Source: JAFEDN01 sp965651935 (lineage in GTDB: Bacteria > Pseudomonadota > Gammaproteobacteria > Coxiellales > Coxiellaceae). Taken from it: a stretch of DNA of 25,891 nucleotides. The stretch lies in the NCBI GenBank assembly GCA_965651935.1, contig CBFGTC010000020.1, forward strand, positions 1-25,891. Reading direction: 5' to 3'. Each line of letters starts with the position of its first letter. Positions within the stretch are counted from its first letter, which is position 1. The translations under genes and the position numbers were made by a program. The notes below the pieces were generated by a model. That model made no database searches. It had not been told where the DNA came from and worked only from the letters and a program-made list of their open reading frames with translations. This document shows positions 1-6,859 of the stretch, piece by piece.

Positions 1-384
1 TAATTCTGCTTTGGATAGATTTGCTCGGAATAAACTAGCTCCGGATAAATACGCTTTGGATAGATTTGCGCCGGTTAAATTAGCTCCGCATAACTTTGTT
101 CCGATTAAATCTGCTTTGGATAAATCCGCTCCAGTTAAATTAGTGTAAGATAAATTTATTACGTGTAAAATAGTGTTGGTTAAATCTGCGTAAGATAAAT
201 CTGCTTCAGATAAATTAGCCCAGGCTAAATTAGCCTCAGTTAAATCTGCTCCGGTTAAATCAGTATTAGATAAATTAGCTCTGGTGCCTTTTTCACCACA
301 AGTTTTAATATATAACTTATGCTCTGCTAATACTTCCGCTAACTCTTCTTTACTTATCTTTCTCATGTTATTGTCGTTAGTCAT
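1..384 (-). CDS. Pentapeptide-repeat protein, C-terminus beyond left edge
   Basis: The frame starts with ATG at 384 and stays open to base 1, giving 128 codons of a longer gene. After a charged leader of about 38 residues (MTNDNNMRKISKEELAEVL..., then HKLYIKTCGEKGTRANL) it consists of tandem A(N/D)LSxx / A(D/N)LTGx pentapeptides, such as LTGADLTEANL and LTGANLSKAYL. These are diagnostic of the right-handed quadrilateral beta-helix family. The leader resembles that of many mobile-element and phage pentapeptide proteins. An AGGAG ribosome site lies about 7 bases before the ATG, and a near-consensus promoter lies just upstream. Family members include DNA-gyrase-protecting DNA mimics, but most have no known function and nothing here points to a target. 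The family call is secure; the function is unknown. Confidence 0.9.
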   Translation of the reverse strand, partial: MTNDNNMRKISKEELAEVLAEHKLYIKTCGEKGTRANLSNTDLTGADLTEANLAWANLSEADLSYADLTNTILHVINLSYTNLTGADLSKADLIGTKLCGANLTGANLSKAYLSGASLFRANLSKAEL

Positions 385-418
385 GCTTCATCTCCTCTTA
401 ATGCGGGTTGATAATTTA

Positions 419-447
419 TTTATACGCCACATATTTTAGTATGTCAA
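419..447 (-). promoter_or_regulatory. Sigma-70-type promoter for the pentapeptide-repeat gene
   Basis: Reading the minus strand, TTGACA (447-442) is separated by exactly 17 bases from TATAAA (424-419). The expected start point is near 412, giving a leader of about 28 bases before the ATG at 384 with AGGAG inside it. This is a full-consensus -35 with a near-consensus -10, so the pentapeptide gene probably has its own transcript. Confidence 0.7.
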
Positions 448-520
448 CACTTATTTTCATCTTTTTTCATTTATTTTTATCAACAGCAGTTGTAAAGGAA
501 TATTTGACAACTAAGTCTTT

Positions 521-540
521 GAATATTAGTAATACTAATA
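521..540. repeat. 20-bp inverted repeat, left copy (partner at 2479-2498)
   Basis: The 20 bases here are the exact reverse complement of 2479-2498. The inner 17 bases are themselves a palindrome: TATTAGT, 3-base centre, ACTAATA. This copy is intergenic, downstream of the 130-residue gene; the partner lies inside the replication gene. Confidence 0.6.
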
Positions 541-546
541 GCTTTC

Positions 547-563
547 GGTCACAGACTGTGACC
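547..563. repeat. 17-bp palindrome GGTCACAG-A-CTGTGACC (copy 1)
   Basis: Perfect 8-bp arms around a single central base. It lies between the stop of the 130-residue minus-strand gene and the promoter of the pentapeptide gene. A related palindrome of the same size is at 10806-10822. There is no T-run after it on the minus strand, so it is not a classical terminator. Confidence 0.7.
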
Positions 564-571
564 ACTTGGTT

Positions 572-964
572 TTATACATATATGATAAAGGAAGGGGCTT
601 TGGCTACCCCGTCACTGGAAAAACTACCAGCCGCAGGTGCTAATATTTTCCTTTGCAAATACTCTATTTTTGCTACTAACTCACTGTAGGTCTTACAGCC
701 ATCCGTCTCTTTTTCCAGTTTAAATTCAAATTCCTTGTAAACCTTTTCATAAAATTGGTTTATATCAAGTTTAATGGAGCATGCCCCTATAAATGAACTA
801 TATTTTTTCCAAACTTCTAAATTATAATTTATTAGTTTTAAATAATCAGCCAGCCTTAGTAATACTACCGAAGACTTTCTTTTTTTCTTCCCCTCTTTTT
901 CACTCCAGCTTTGTCTTAACTTCTCTTCGGCATCATGTATTATGTAAAACGCATTGTATTTCAC
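572..964 (-). CDS. Hypothetical protein, 130 aa
   Basis: A hydrophilic, lysine-rich protein that I do not recognise. It starts at GTG (964-962), with AGGG about 6 bases upstream on the minus strand, and ends at TAA (574-572). It shows no membrane segment or signal peptide. The C-terminal part (about residues 75-110, ETDGCKTYSELVAKIEYLQ) is predicted helical and could be a short coiled coil. It follows the replication-like gene and the 96-residue gene on the same strand, with a 93-base gap, so it may belong to that transcription unit. The overlapping plus-strand frames look like shadows. Coding status rests on position, length and a plausible ribosome site only. Confidence 0.5.
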   Translation of the reverse strand: MKYNAFYIIHDAEEKLRQSWSEKEGKKKRKSSVVLLRLADYLKLINYNLEVWKKYSSFIGACSIKLDINQFYEKVYKEFEFKLEKETDGCKTYSELVAKIEYLQRKILAPAAGSFSSDGVAKAPSFIIYV

Positions 965-1057
965 AAAGCCCTGAATTAATAATAACCATGTCAGTTCATC
1001 GCCTATGTTTGTTTCCTTTTCTGTTCTAATCTTTCTTTTCTCCCGGTTTACAACCCT

Positions 1058-1348
1058 TTATCCATACTTTTCCGCAATAAGGTAATAGAAAAGCTTTGCC
1101 ATAAAAGCTTGCAGATAGGGTTCCACAGCCTTTCCCTTTTCTGTTAGCTTTATTTTATCCCAATCAATCACTTGTTCAAACTCTTTCAGTGCCTTCTGCA
1201 TTTCTTCCTTGTTTAAGCTTTCTATTTGCTTTCTGCCGGCATCTTCTATATATTTGGCCAACATAAGATCATTACTATCCATTTCGATACCAAGTTTAGT
1301 AACTATTTCCTGTAGCGTTATTCCTTCTATGCTTATTTTCTGTTCCAT
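1058..1348 (-). CDS. Hypothetical protein, 96 aa, next to replication gene
   Basis: An acidic, mainly helical small protein beginning MEQKISIEGITLQEI and ending AKLFYYLIAEKYG. The ATG at 1348 has a clear AGGAG six bases upstream, and the gene starts only 24 bases after the stop of the 548-residue replication-like gene, so the two are very probably one operon. I recognise no family. A small partner of a replication or partition protein is possible from its position, but no motif supports a specific role. Confidence 0.65.
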   Translation of the reverse strand: MEQKISIEGITLQEIVTKLGIEMDSNDLMLAKYIEDAGRKQIESLNKEEMQKALKEFEQVIDWDKIKLTEKGKAVEPYLQAFMAKLFYYLIAEKYG

Positions 1349-1372
1349 TCTCTTCTCCTACTTTATTAAAGT

Positions 1373-3019
1373 TTAATTTGTTAATCTGACGTAAACTTTT
1401 TTTCCTTTTGCCGAAACCAGTGCTTCTTGCAGTGCTGCCCTTATTTTGTGTTCATAGCTGTAAATTCCTTCCATAAATATGTCGAAAGTTATCTCGTCCT
1501 CATCTTCCGTTCTTATAATCTTCAGAGTTTCTTCCGCTTTCAGAAATACCGCATCAGGCAGTATTTTGGCACAAACCTTTAAAATTCCCTGACCCAGCTT
1601 ATCGGGTTCTTGTGCAATTATTTCTTCAACTTCTTTAATATTCGGCATAACAGCAGGAGCCTTATACTCTTGCCTGAAATCTTTAAATGCGTTCCACATC
1701 GATTTGTCTTTCATTGAATCTTCTCCTTCATTATGTTGAATATTGGCCATAACTTTAGCTATACTTGTAGCTATAGATTTTGGCTCTTCCCATAGCTTTT
1801 CCTCATGTTGAGCTAATTGAACTGCCTTAGGGGCTACATCAGGTTCAGCCTCAATCATATACTCGTTTCTGAGAGAATCTTTTAAAGCAGCAAGTTCATT
1901 AGTACTTATCACAAGTTCATTAGTATTTATCATAGTAGTATCAATTACCTCAACCTCGACCTGAGGCCGACGATAAGGCAGTTTCGATTCAGAAGCAAGA
2001 AACTTCTTGTTTTCCTTGTAAGCCTGACGATCATGGTAATGAAAAAACCTTTTGCCTTGCGATTCTATTCCCTTCTTCTTGCGTAACGTCTCTCTAAGCC
2101 ATAACGGAAAATATTGGTTGGTGTTCTTTTGAGTCCAGAATCGGCCACGTTCTTCAAACGGTTGCGGTAAATTCTCAATATATCGTTTAAAGGCCTTCTC
2201 GTATTCACGGGCAACCAGATAGCTTGGCGTACTCCCTCTCAAAATCCTCTCTGATTTCTCGCTAAGGTAAAAATCTTTTCTTATAAATTCACACTCCTCT
2301 TCCCTGCTTGTAGGGTCAGGTATTGACTTCTTATACGTCTTTGAACAACTTGTCCGCTCTTTGTAGCTTTTGACTGCTGAGCTTTCAGGTAGGTAAGTTT
2401 CTACCGGGTCATTTTCTAAAGAAACTAACTCTTGGCTTTCCTTTTTTAACTCAAATTTTTCAAAACTAGTATTCCTATTATTAGTATTACTAATATTCTT
2501 AAAAGAAAGAATGGATTGACGCGCTACAAACGCGCTTTCAAAGCAACTAGGCTGGTTACAAGGATGAGTTTCAGTTAAAATGTCAGTTTGTTTTGTTGCT
2601 TGTGTATCTTTAAGACGATTATGCGGCTTATAAGAATGCTCACCTATCAACTCATAATTAATTGTATAAATATTTGTTTTCTTTATACCCCTGCGAACTC
2701 TGGTTATTAATCCAGCTTCCACACAAAAGTTAATGCCTTTCTGAGTCCATTGCTTTCCGTAATTGAGGTATCGACTGATGGTTTCTATAGAATGTCGTGA
2801 TACTCCTGTAACGTTATCGGCTTCGCTAAGAAAAAATGAAAAGACCTTTGTTGAAATGCCAGATTTTGCCCCTCTAAGAAGCCTAGAGGCCAGACGTTCC
2901 ATTTCTCCCCGACGCTGGAAATAGTTTACCTCTCTAGGTTTGGGCTCATAGTTATTAAAGCCGTTAAGGTTAGGGTTTTGAGTTTCTAAAGAAGTATGTT
3001 TTTTAGGTAAAGTAATCAT
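1373..3019 (-). CDS. Replication-initiator-like winged-helix protein, 548 aa
   Basis: Residues about 35-130 look like a plasmid or phage Rep winged helix. A helix-rich stretch (VSRHSIETISRYL) is followed by GLITRVRRG and KTNIYTINYELI, the typical recognition helix, wing and 'tN-Y-in' strand. The middle (about 150-380) is basic and low in similarity to anything I know, with an aromatic patch (GRFWTQKNTNQYFPLWL). The last 100 residues (for example EEIIAQEPDKLGQGI, then SYEHKIRAALQEALVSAKGK) weakly recall a DnaA N-terminal (domain I) fold, as reported for some Rickettsia plasmid initiators; that link is from memory and unproven. It leads the minus-strand block and has the inverted-repeat-rich gap at its 5' side, where an origin would be expected. 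The ATG at 3019 has only a weak ribosome site. It could instead be a transcription regulator. Confidence 0.6.
   Translation of the reverse strand: MITLPKKHTSLETQNPNLNGFNNYEPKPREVNYFQRRGEMERLASRLLRGAKSGISTKVFSFFLSEADNVTGVSRHSIETISRYLNYGKQWTQKGINFCVEAGLITRVRRGIKKTNIYTINYELIGEHSYKPHNRLKDTQATKQTDILTETHPCNQPSCFESAFVARQSILSFKNISNTNNRNTSFEKFELKKESQELVSLENDPVETYLPESSAVKSYKERTSCSKTYKKSIPDPTSREEECEFIRKDFYLSEKSERILRGSTPSYLVAREYEKAFKRYIENLPQPFEERGRFWTQKNTNQYFPLWLRETLRKKKGIESQGKRFFHYHDRQAYKENKKFLASESKLPYRRPQVEVEVIDTTMINTNELVISTNELAALKDSLRNEYMIEAEPDVAPKAVQLAQHEEKLWEEPKSIATSIAKVMANIQHNEGEDSMKDKSMWNAFKDFRQEYKAPAVMPNIKEVEEIIAQEPDKLGQGILKVCAKILPDAVFLKAEETLKIIRTEDEDEITFDIFMEGIYSYEHKIRAALQEALVSAKGKKVYVRLTN
2479..2498. 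repeat. 20-bp inverted repeat, right copy (partner at 521-540)
   Basis: Exact reverse complement of 521-540, with the same 17-bp palindromic core (TATTAGT...ACTAATA). It lies inside the replication-like gene, in a low-complexity Asn/Ser/Thr stretch (NISNTNN). Confidence 0.6.
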
Positions 3020-3362
3020 TTTAGTCTCTATTTAACAAAAATATTTGTCTAGAAGCAAAAAACCTATTGACCACACCCTATAAATACGTTTATATAATAA
3101 TTATAAACATTGTGTGGGCGTGATTTCATATCGGGTTTTCACGCCTAGACTTTTCAAATACAATACTTTTTATTCTAGGTATTTGTCAACTTTATCTCTT
3201 AAGATTTTTTTTAAGTTATTAAAAATAAACCCTTGTCAGATTTTATACTTTGTACTAGAATTAGTGATACTAACATAAAGTTATCTTATCTCCTCAAGAT
3301 AGATTTTTTAAGTTATTTGTATGATTATAAAGCCCTAAAGTGTCAACCTTTTAGGGCTTTTT
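3020..3362. other. Gene-free region, candidate replication origin
   Basis: This AT-rich gap lies between the replication-like gene (leftward) and the VRR-NUC gene. It contains stacked inverted repeats: CCACAC 3071-3076 with GTGTGG 3112-3117; GTTTATA 3088-3094 with TATAAAC 3102-3108; GGCGTGA 3117-3123 with TCACGCC 3139-3145; CCTAGA 3144-3149 with TCTAGG 3174-3179; and CAAATAC 3155-3161 with GTATTTG 3179-3185. An imperfect direct repeat is at 3192-3220 and 3286-3317 (TTATCTC...AAGAT...T-run...AAGTTATT). Such a layout next to a Rep-like gene suggests an origin or operator region. No perfect DnaA box or clear iteron series was found. Confidence 0.4.
3233..3261 (+). promoter_or_regulatory. Sigma-70-type promoter in the origin-like gap
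   Basis: TTGTCA (3233-3238), a 17-base spacer, then TAGAAT (3256-3261). No open frame of useful length follows before the terminator at 3329-3365, so the transcript would be about 95-100 bases and non-coding unless it reads through. Confidence 0.5.
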
Positions 3363-3365
3363 TTA
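3268..3365 (+). ncRNA. Candidate small RNA, about 98 nt
   Basis: The interval runs from the predicted start of the promoter at 3233-3261 to the end of the T-run of the terminator at 3329-3365. It could form a 5' hairpin (TATCTT 3282-3287 with AAGATA 3296-3301) and then the terminator hairpin. The only short frame (ATG at 3321) closes after five codons. It lies beside the replication-like gene, where regulatory RNAs are common in plasmids, but it is not antisense to that gene. It is predicted from signals only. Confidence 0.3.
3329..3365. terminator. Bidirectional intrinsic terminator
   Basis: AAAGCCCTAAA (3329-3339) pairs with TTTAGGGCTTT (3350-3360) across a 10-base loop, an 11-bp stem. A run of T follows on the plus strand (to 3365), with an AT-rich tail on the minus strand. 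It sits immediately after the minus-strand VRR-NUC stop codon and would end both that gene and the plus-strand transcript from 3233-3261. Confidence 0.8.
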
Positions 3366-3854
3366 TTTACACAAAGCAATTAGAAAATTAAGTGCTACTT
3401 CAGGATCGTGAGTCACAATATTAGGACATCCTATCATATCTAACTTTTGTTTATAAAAAACTTGCGAAGAGGATAACTTCTCTGTCTTATCACGTTTAAG
3501 CTCAATCTCAGCCACACAACAGAATTTCTTACCTTCGTGCTCTTTGACGTATTTAAATGTATAATCAAATAAACCTGCCATCATACCTTGCTGTGTTAAA
3601 CTACGTATATACATCATATCTAATGTACGCCGAGACATTAGTTTACCCTTGTAGCGGATTAAATGATTATTTTTATTCGAAGTAATATTACGTTCATTAG
3701 TGTTTTTAACTAATATACTTTCTTTAGGGATTTTATTGCCGGCAATAGCGTAGTTAAATAATTGCATAAATACTTTACCTATCGCTGACTCTTTTATTAT
3801 TACTTTTGACACTTGACGTTTACTAGTTAATTTTTTACACTTCACATTAAGCAT
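3363..3854 (-). CDS. VRR-NUC domain nuclease, 163 aa
   Basis: The C-terminal half carries the VRR-NUC (PD-(D/E)XK-like) signature: GLFDYTF at residues 94-100 with D97, AEIELKRD at 115-122 (E116/E118 and K120), and LSSSQ at 127-131. These correspond to the family's G-x-x-D, E-x-K and LS-x-x-Q motifs, followed by a typical tail (IGCPNIVTHDPEVAL). Phage VRR-NUC proteins are usually 90-150 residues; the basic N-terminal 75 residues here are extra. In phages they are taken to be junction-resolving or flap nucleases in replication or packaging. It is transcribed away from the packaging operon and ends on a strong terminator. The ATG at 3854 has no clear ribosome site, and M30 is a possible internal start. 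Confidence 0.75.
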   Translation of the reverse strand: MLNVKCKKLTSKRQVSKVIIKESAIGKVFMQLFNYAIAGNKIPKESILVKNTNERNITSNKNNHLIRYKGKLMSRRTLDMMYIRSLTQQGMMAGLFDYTFKYVKEHEGKKFCCVAEIELKRDKTEKLSSSQVFYKQKLDMIGCPNIVTHDPEVALNFLIALCK

Positions 3855-3879
3855 AATTCATATATATCTTATGAGTTAT

Positions 3880-3909
3880 TTGAGTGCAATTACTTAATAA
3901 CCTTAGTAT
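3880..3909 (+). promoter_or_regulatory. Possible promoter of the packaging operon
   Basis: TTGAGT (3880-3885), an 18-base spacer, TAGTAT (3904-3909). The expected start near 3916 lies just before the first gene of the rightward module (ATG at 3927). The -35 box is imperfect, so this is a moderate call based partly on position. Confidence 0.35.
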
Positions 3910-3926
3910 GTAAGTTGGAAAAAAAG

Positions 3927-4214
3927 ATGGAAAGTAAATTTAATGTTGTACTTGTAGAATGGGAAGATTATAGACGTACTGAGCCTAGTTGGCAATGGAT
4001 AGAGGATTTTAAACCTTGGGAAATATCCATTTGCAAAACAATAGGATATCTAATTAATGAAACCGATAAAGCTCTTTATATTGCTCAGACTACAGCTGAT
4101 GATGAGCAGATGGCAGGCGTCATTACCATTCCTTTAAGTGCAGTAAAAGTACAAACAATAATCATGTATAAAACATCATACTGTTTAAAAGAAAATAATG
4201 AAACAATCAAATAA
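3927..4214 (+). CDS. Small conserved phage protein of unknown function, 95 aa
   Basis: The sequence pattern W-x-D...SWQWIEDF, then ISICKTIGYLI, then LYIAQTTADDEQMAGVITIP and a final short strand resembles a widespread small phage protein often found just upstream of terminase genes. Members have the form 'W.....S.GyLi.e.d..i.lA.......g.i.IP...I'. Its role is unknown. A TTG at 3915 would add four residues, but the ATG at 3927 has GGA-AAA spacing that suits initiation, so I use it. The gene overlaps the ParB-like gene by 17 bases, implying coupled translation. It is the first gene of the packaging module. Confidence 0.65.
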   Translation: MESKFNVVLVEWEDYRRTEPSWQWIEDFKPWEISICKTIGYLINETDKALYIAQTTADDEQMAGVITIPLSAVKVQTIIMYKTSYCLKENNETIK

Positions 4215-4689
4215 AATATCATGGATTGAAACAAGCGTTAAACTTAAAGAATTAAAAGACTATGCTAAGAATCCTCGCAAAATAAGCAAAGCAGATTTCA
4301 ATAGATTAGTTAATGACATTAAAGAAGACGGCTACCATCGTCGTATTTTAGTTACTTATGATAACGTTATTATTGGCGGCCATTCGCGCAAAAAAGCTCT
4401 TCTTGCAGCAGGCTTTAGTGAAAATGACGATATTAGCGTTTTAAAACCTAACAGGGTATTATCCCAAAAAGAACTTGAACGTCTTAATATCAGAGATAAT
4501 TTGGCCTTTGGTGAGTGGGATCTGGATTTTTTAGCTAATAATTTCAAAGATGATGATTTAAAAGAATGGGGAATGCCTGATACTATGTTTGATGAAGTAG
4601 AAGAAGATATCCCGACTGAAAAAATAAATTCATCATCTGAAAAAACTTGTCCAAATTGTGGGTGGAAATATGAAAACTCCAAAACGTAA
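4198..4689 (+). CDS. ParB-like (ParB/Srx) domain protein with CPNCG knuckle
   Basis: Residues about 10-100 form a ParB N-terminal-type domain: LKDYAKNPRKIS (NPR at 25-27), a GYHRRILVTYDNVIIGG strand pair, and the conserved GGHSRKKALLAAGF at 60-73. The C-terminus (151-155) has CPNCGW, half of a zinc knuckle, which may bind zinc as a dimer. ParB-like domains of this kind occur in many phages next to terminase or DNA-methylase genes and bind CTP or act on DNA in characterised relatives; none is known to segregate DNA when the ParB DNA-binding and C-terminal domains are missing, as here. The gene overlaps its neighbours on both sides. The domain call is firm; the role is open. Confidence 0.85.
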   Translation: MKQSNKISWIETSVKLKELKDYAKNPRKISKADFNRLVNDIKEDGYHRRILVTYDNVIIGGHSRKKALLAAGFSENDDISVLKPNRVLSQKELERLNIRDNLAFGEWDLDFLANNFKDDDLKEWGMPDTMFDEVEEDIPTEKINSSSEKTCPNCGWKYENSKT

Positions 4690-5212
4690 AATCGCCAGCA
4701 GGCACTACAAAACAGACATGACGAGAGATAAGTTCCTTGAAATATATATGAATAATATGTGTCATGTAGAAAGATCATGTAAACTTTTTGGAATTCATAG
4801 AAGTACTTACTACGAATGGTATAAAAAATACCCCGATTTCAGAGATAAATGTGATAATGTTGTAGATGAATTAAAAGGCATGATTGATGATTCCATGATA
4901 AAAAGCATAAAGCTAGGCAATGTGGAATTGATTAAGGAAGCACGTAAATCCTTACGTGGCACACCTAAATTTCCACTAGGTAAAAGAATTAATTACCAAT
5001 TCAGAGATCTTAAAACTTTAGACGAAATAAAAGAAGCCAGACTGAAAATGATTAAAGATTTCGGTGACGGTATAATAGATCAGGAATCGGTAGAAATAAT
5101 TAACAGACTACTTGATAGTTTAGTAAATAATATTGTTGCAACCGAAGGTTCCAGAGATCTTTATGAAACTAAAGCTTTGATAAAAGAAATTAAAGGTAAA
5201 GAAAATGGTTAG
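4670..5212 (+). CDS. Terminase small subunit-like HTH protein, 180 aa
   Basis: Residues 20-60 form a helix-turn-helix: FLEIYMNNMCHVERSCKLFG, then IHRSTYYEWYKKYPDF. This is the typical N-terminal DNA-binding module of phage small terminases ('G.vs.ac.a.gIsrsTfy.W...dpeF'). The rest is helical and charged, with a KEARKSLRG segment. It lies directly before the large terminase (8-base overlap), as expected for the subunit that recognises packaging sites. Its start overlaps the 3' end of the ParB-like gene. A GTG at 4658 could add four residues, but the ATG at 4670 follows GGTGGA and is preferred. Length is normal for the family. Confidence 0.8.
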   Translation: MKTPKRKIASRHYKTDMTRDKFLEIYMNNMCHVERSCKLFGIHRSTYYEWYKKYPDFRDKCDNVVDELKGMIDDSMIKSIKLGNVELIKEARKSLRGTPKFPLGKRINYQFRDLKTLDEIKEARLKMIKDFGDGIIDQESVEIINRLLDSLVNNIVATEGSRDLYETKALIKEIKGKENG

Positions 5213-6851
5213 TTATATGTCTTACGCTCAGCGCGCTTCTGTTATTCTTCATGATGCTCGAAGGCTTTTTAATCCGCCTGCCATATCAGCAGACATTCTT
5301 GAAAAGCAAAAAAAATACCAAGATAATTTTTACTTATTTATTAAAGATGCATGGACAGCTTTAGAGGGATCAAAAGTTCCTTTTTATGATAATTGGCATA
5401 TACAAGCTATAGCGGAGCATTTGGAAGCATGTAATAGAGGCGATATTAGCTTCTTGATCGTTAATATGCCCCCTCGTTGTATGAAATCTTCTATTATTTC
5501 AATAATGTATCCGGCTTGGGTTTGGGGAAGAGGCGAGCCATGGAAAAAATTCTTATGTGGTACTTATGCAGCTAAGCTTTCTAATGAACATTCACTTAAA
5601 TGCAGAGATTTAATCAGTAGCACATGGTATCAGGAAATCTTCGGTAATGTATTTAAGCTCAAAGATGATAATAATGCTATTCAGAAATTTTCCAATAATA
5701 AAAAAGGTTATCGTATTGCCTGCTCTGTTGGGGGTGGTGTCGGTATGGGGGGAGATCAGATAATACTTGATGATCCTAATTCTATTGAGGATATGGATTC
5801 CGAAGCTAGAAGAACAGCAGTGCATAACTGGTATGATCGCACTATGAGTGATCGTCTTAACGATAAAAAAACCGGTTGTAAGATTATATTACAACATAGG
5901 CCTCATATGGAAGATCTAACCGGCCATGTTTTAGAAACTCAAAAAAATGTTGTCCATTTAAGGTTACCTATGGAGTTTGAAAGGTCTCATCGTTGTTCAA
6001 CTATTATACTACCTTCAACTCAGGGTAAAAAATGGTCTGATCCAAGAATAAATGAAGGTGACCTGTTATGGCCTGATAAACATCCTAAAAGTTATATCGA
6101 ACAAGAAAAGAAAATTAAAGGTGCTTTTGCTTATGCTTCATTATATCAACAAAGACCATCGCCAATGCAAGGCGGTATCTTTACTAAAGATGATTTTATG
6201 ATTTGGGAAGAAGAACACGCGCCTGATTTCGAGCGTATAATTCAATCATGGGACACTGCTTTAGTCGGTAAGAAAGCTGATGAAAGCTCGGATCCTTGTA
6301 TGTCGGTATGTACTACTTGGGGAGTGTTTAAAAACTTCTACGGCCTTACCTGTATTATGTTATTGGAGCTTTACTCCGGTCATATAGAATTTGATGTAAT
6401 GAGAGAAATGGCTCAAAGAATGGCTCATAATTATAAAGATACTGATTACGATAATCCTATTGGCGGTAAACGGCCTGTAGATTACGTATTGATTGAGAAA
6501 AAAACTCTTGGTGATCCATTAATAAATGAATTATATATGGCCGGCATTCCTACCAGAGCATTTAATCCTCAAGGGCATGGGGGTAAAGTCGCGAGAGCCA
6601 GAGCATGCTTGCCTGAAATAGCCAGTGGAAGAGTTTATGTACGGAAATCTTTTAAAAGTAAAAGATTATTTAAACATGCAGAAAAATTCTTAGAAGCAGC
6701 TATAAATTTCCCATCTCATTCAAGCAATGATATTATAGACACCATGAGTCAGATTCTTATAACTCTTAAACGTGAAAAAGTATTAATACACGAAGATATT
6801 TACGAAGAACCTGAGAATGAAACAGATTTTAATATTTTTGATTATAAATAG
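5205..6851 (+). CDS. terL: Terminase large subunit (packaging ATPase/nuclease)
   Basis: A 548-residue packaging motor. The ATPase domain has the Walker A-like loop NMPPRCMKSS (87-96) and Walker B QIILDDP (185-191), with an IILQHRPHMEDL coupling segment (228-239). The C-terminal RNase H-like nuclease domain has SWDTA (D350), VLIEKKT (E431) and SNDIID (D509/D512) as the acidic metal-binding residues. In the Walker A the usual H-G is replaced by C-M, close to the PPRHMKS variant seen in some phages. It cuts concatemeric DNA and pumps it through the portal encoded just downstream. ATG at 5205 has AAAGG upstream and overlaps the small-subunit gene, suggesting coupling. All catalytic residues are present, so it should be active. 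Confidence 0.95.
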   Translation: MVSYMSYAQRASVILHDARRLFNPPAISADILEKQKKYQDNFYLFIKDAWTALEGSKVPFYDNWHIQAIAEHLEACNRGDISFLIVNMPPRCMKSSIISIMYPAWVWGRGEPWKKFLCGTYAAKLSNEHSLKCRDLISSTWYQEIFGNVFKLKDDNNAIQKFSNNKKGYRIACSVGGGVGMGGDQIILDDPNSIEDMDSEARRTAVHNWYDRTMSDRLNDKKTGCKIILQHRPHMEDLTGHVLETQKNVVHLRLPMEFERSHRCSTIILPSTQGKKWSDPRINEGDLLWPDKHPKSYIEQEKKIKGAFAYASLYQQRPSPMQGGIFTKDDFMIWEEEHAPDFERIIQSWDTALVGKKADESSDPCMSVCTTWGVFKNFYGLTCIMLLELYSGHIEFDVMREMAQRMAHNYKDTDYDNPIGGKRPVDYVLIEKKTLGDPLINELYMAGIPTRAFNPQGHGGKVARARACLPEIASGRVYVRKSFKSKRLFKHAEKFLEAAINFPSHSSNDIIDTMSQILITLKREKVLIHEDIYEEPENETDFNIFDYK

Positions 6852-6859
6852 GCATTAAT

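Noticed and set aside
408..689. 93-codon plus-strand frame
   Set aside because: It crosses the palindrome and the minus-strand promoter, overlaps the 130-residue gene and has no ribosome site or recognisable protein.
4356..4778. Minus-strand frames opposite the ParB-like and small terminase genes
   Set aside because: The plus-strand products have clear domains and overlapping starts typical of an operon; the antisense frames show no recognisable protein.
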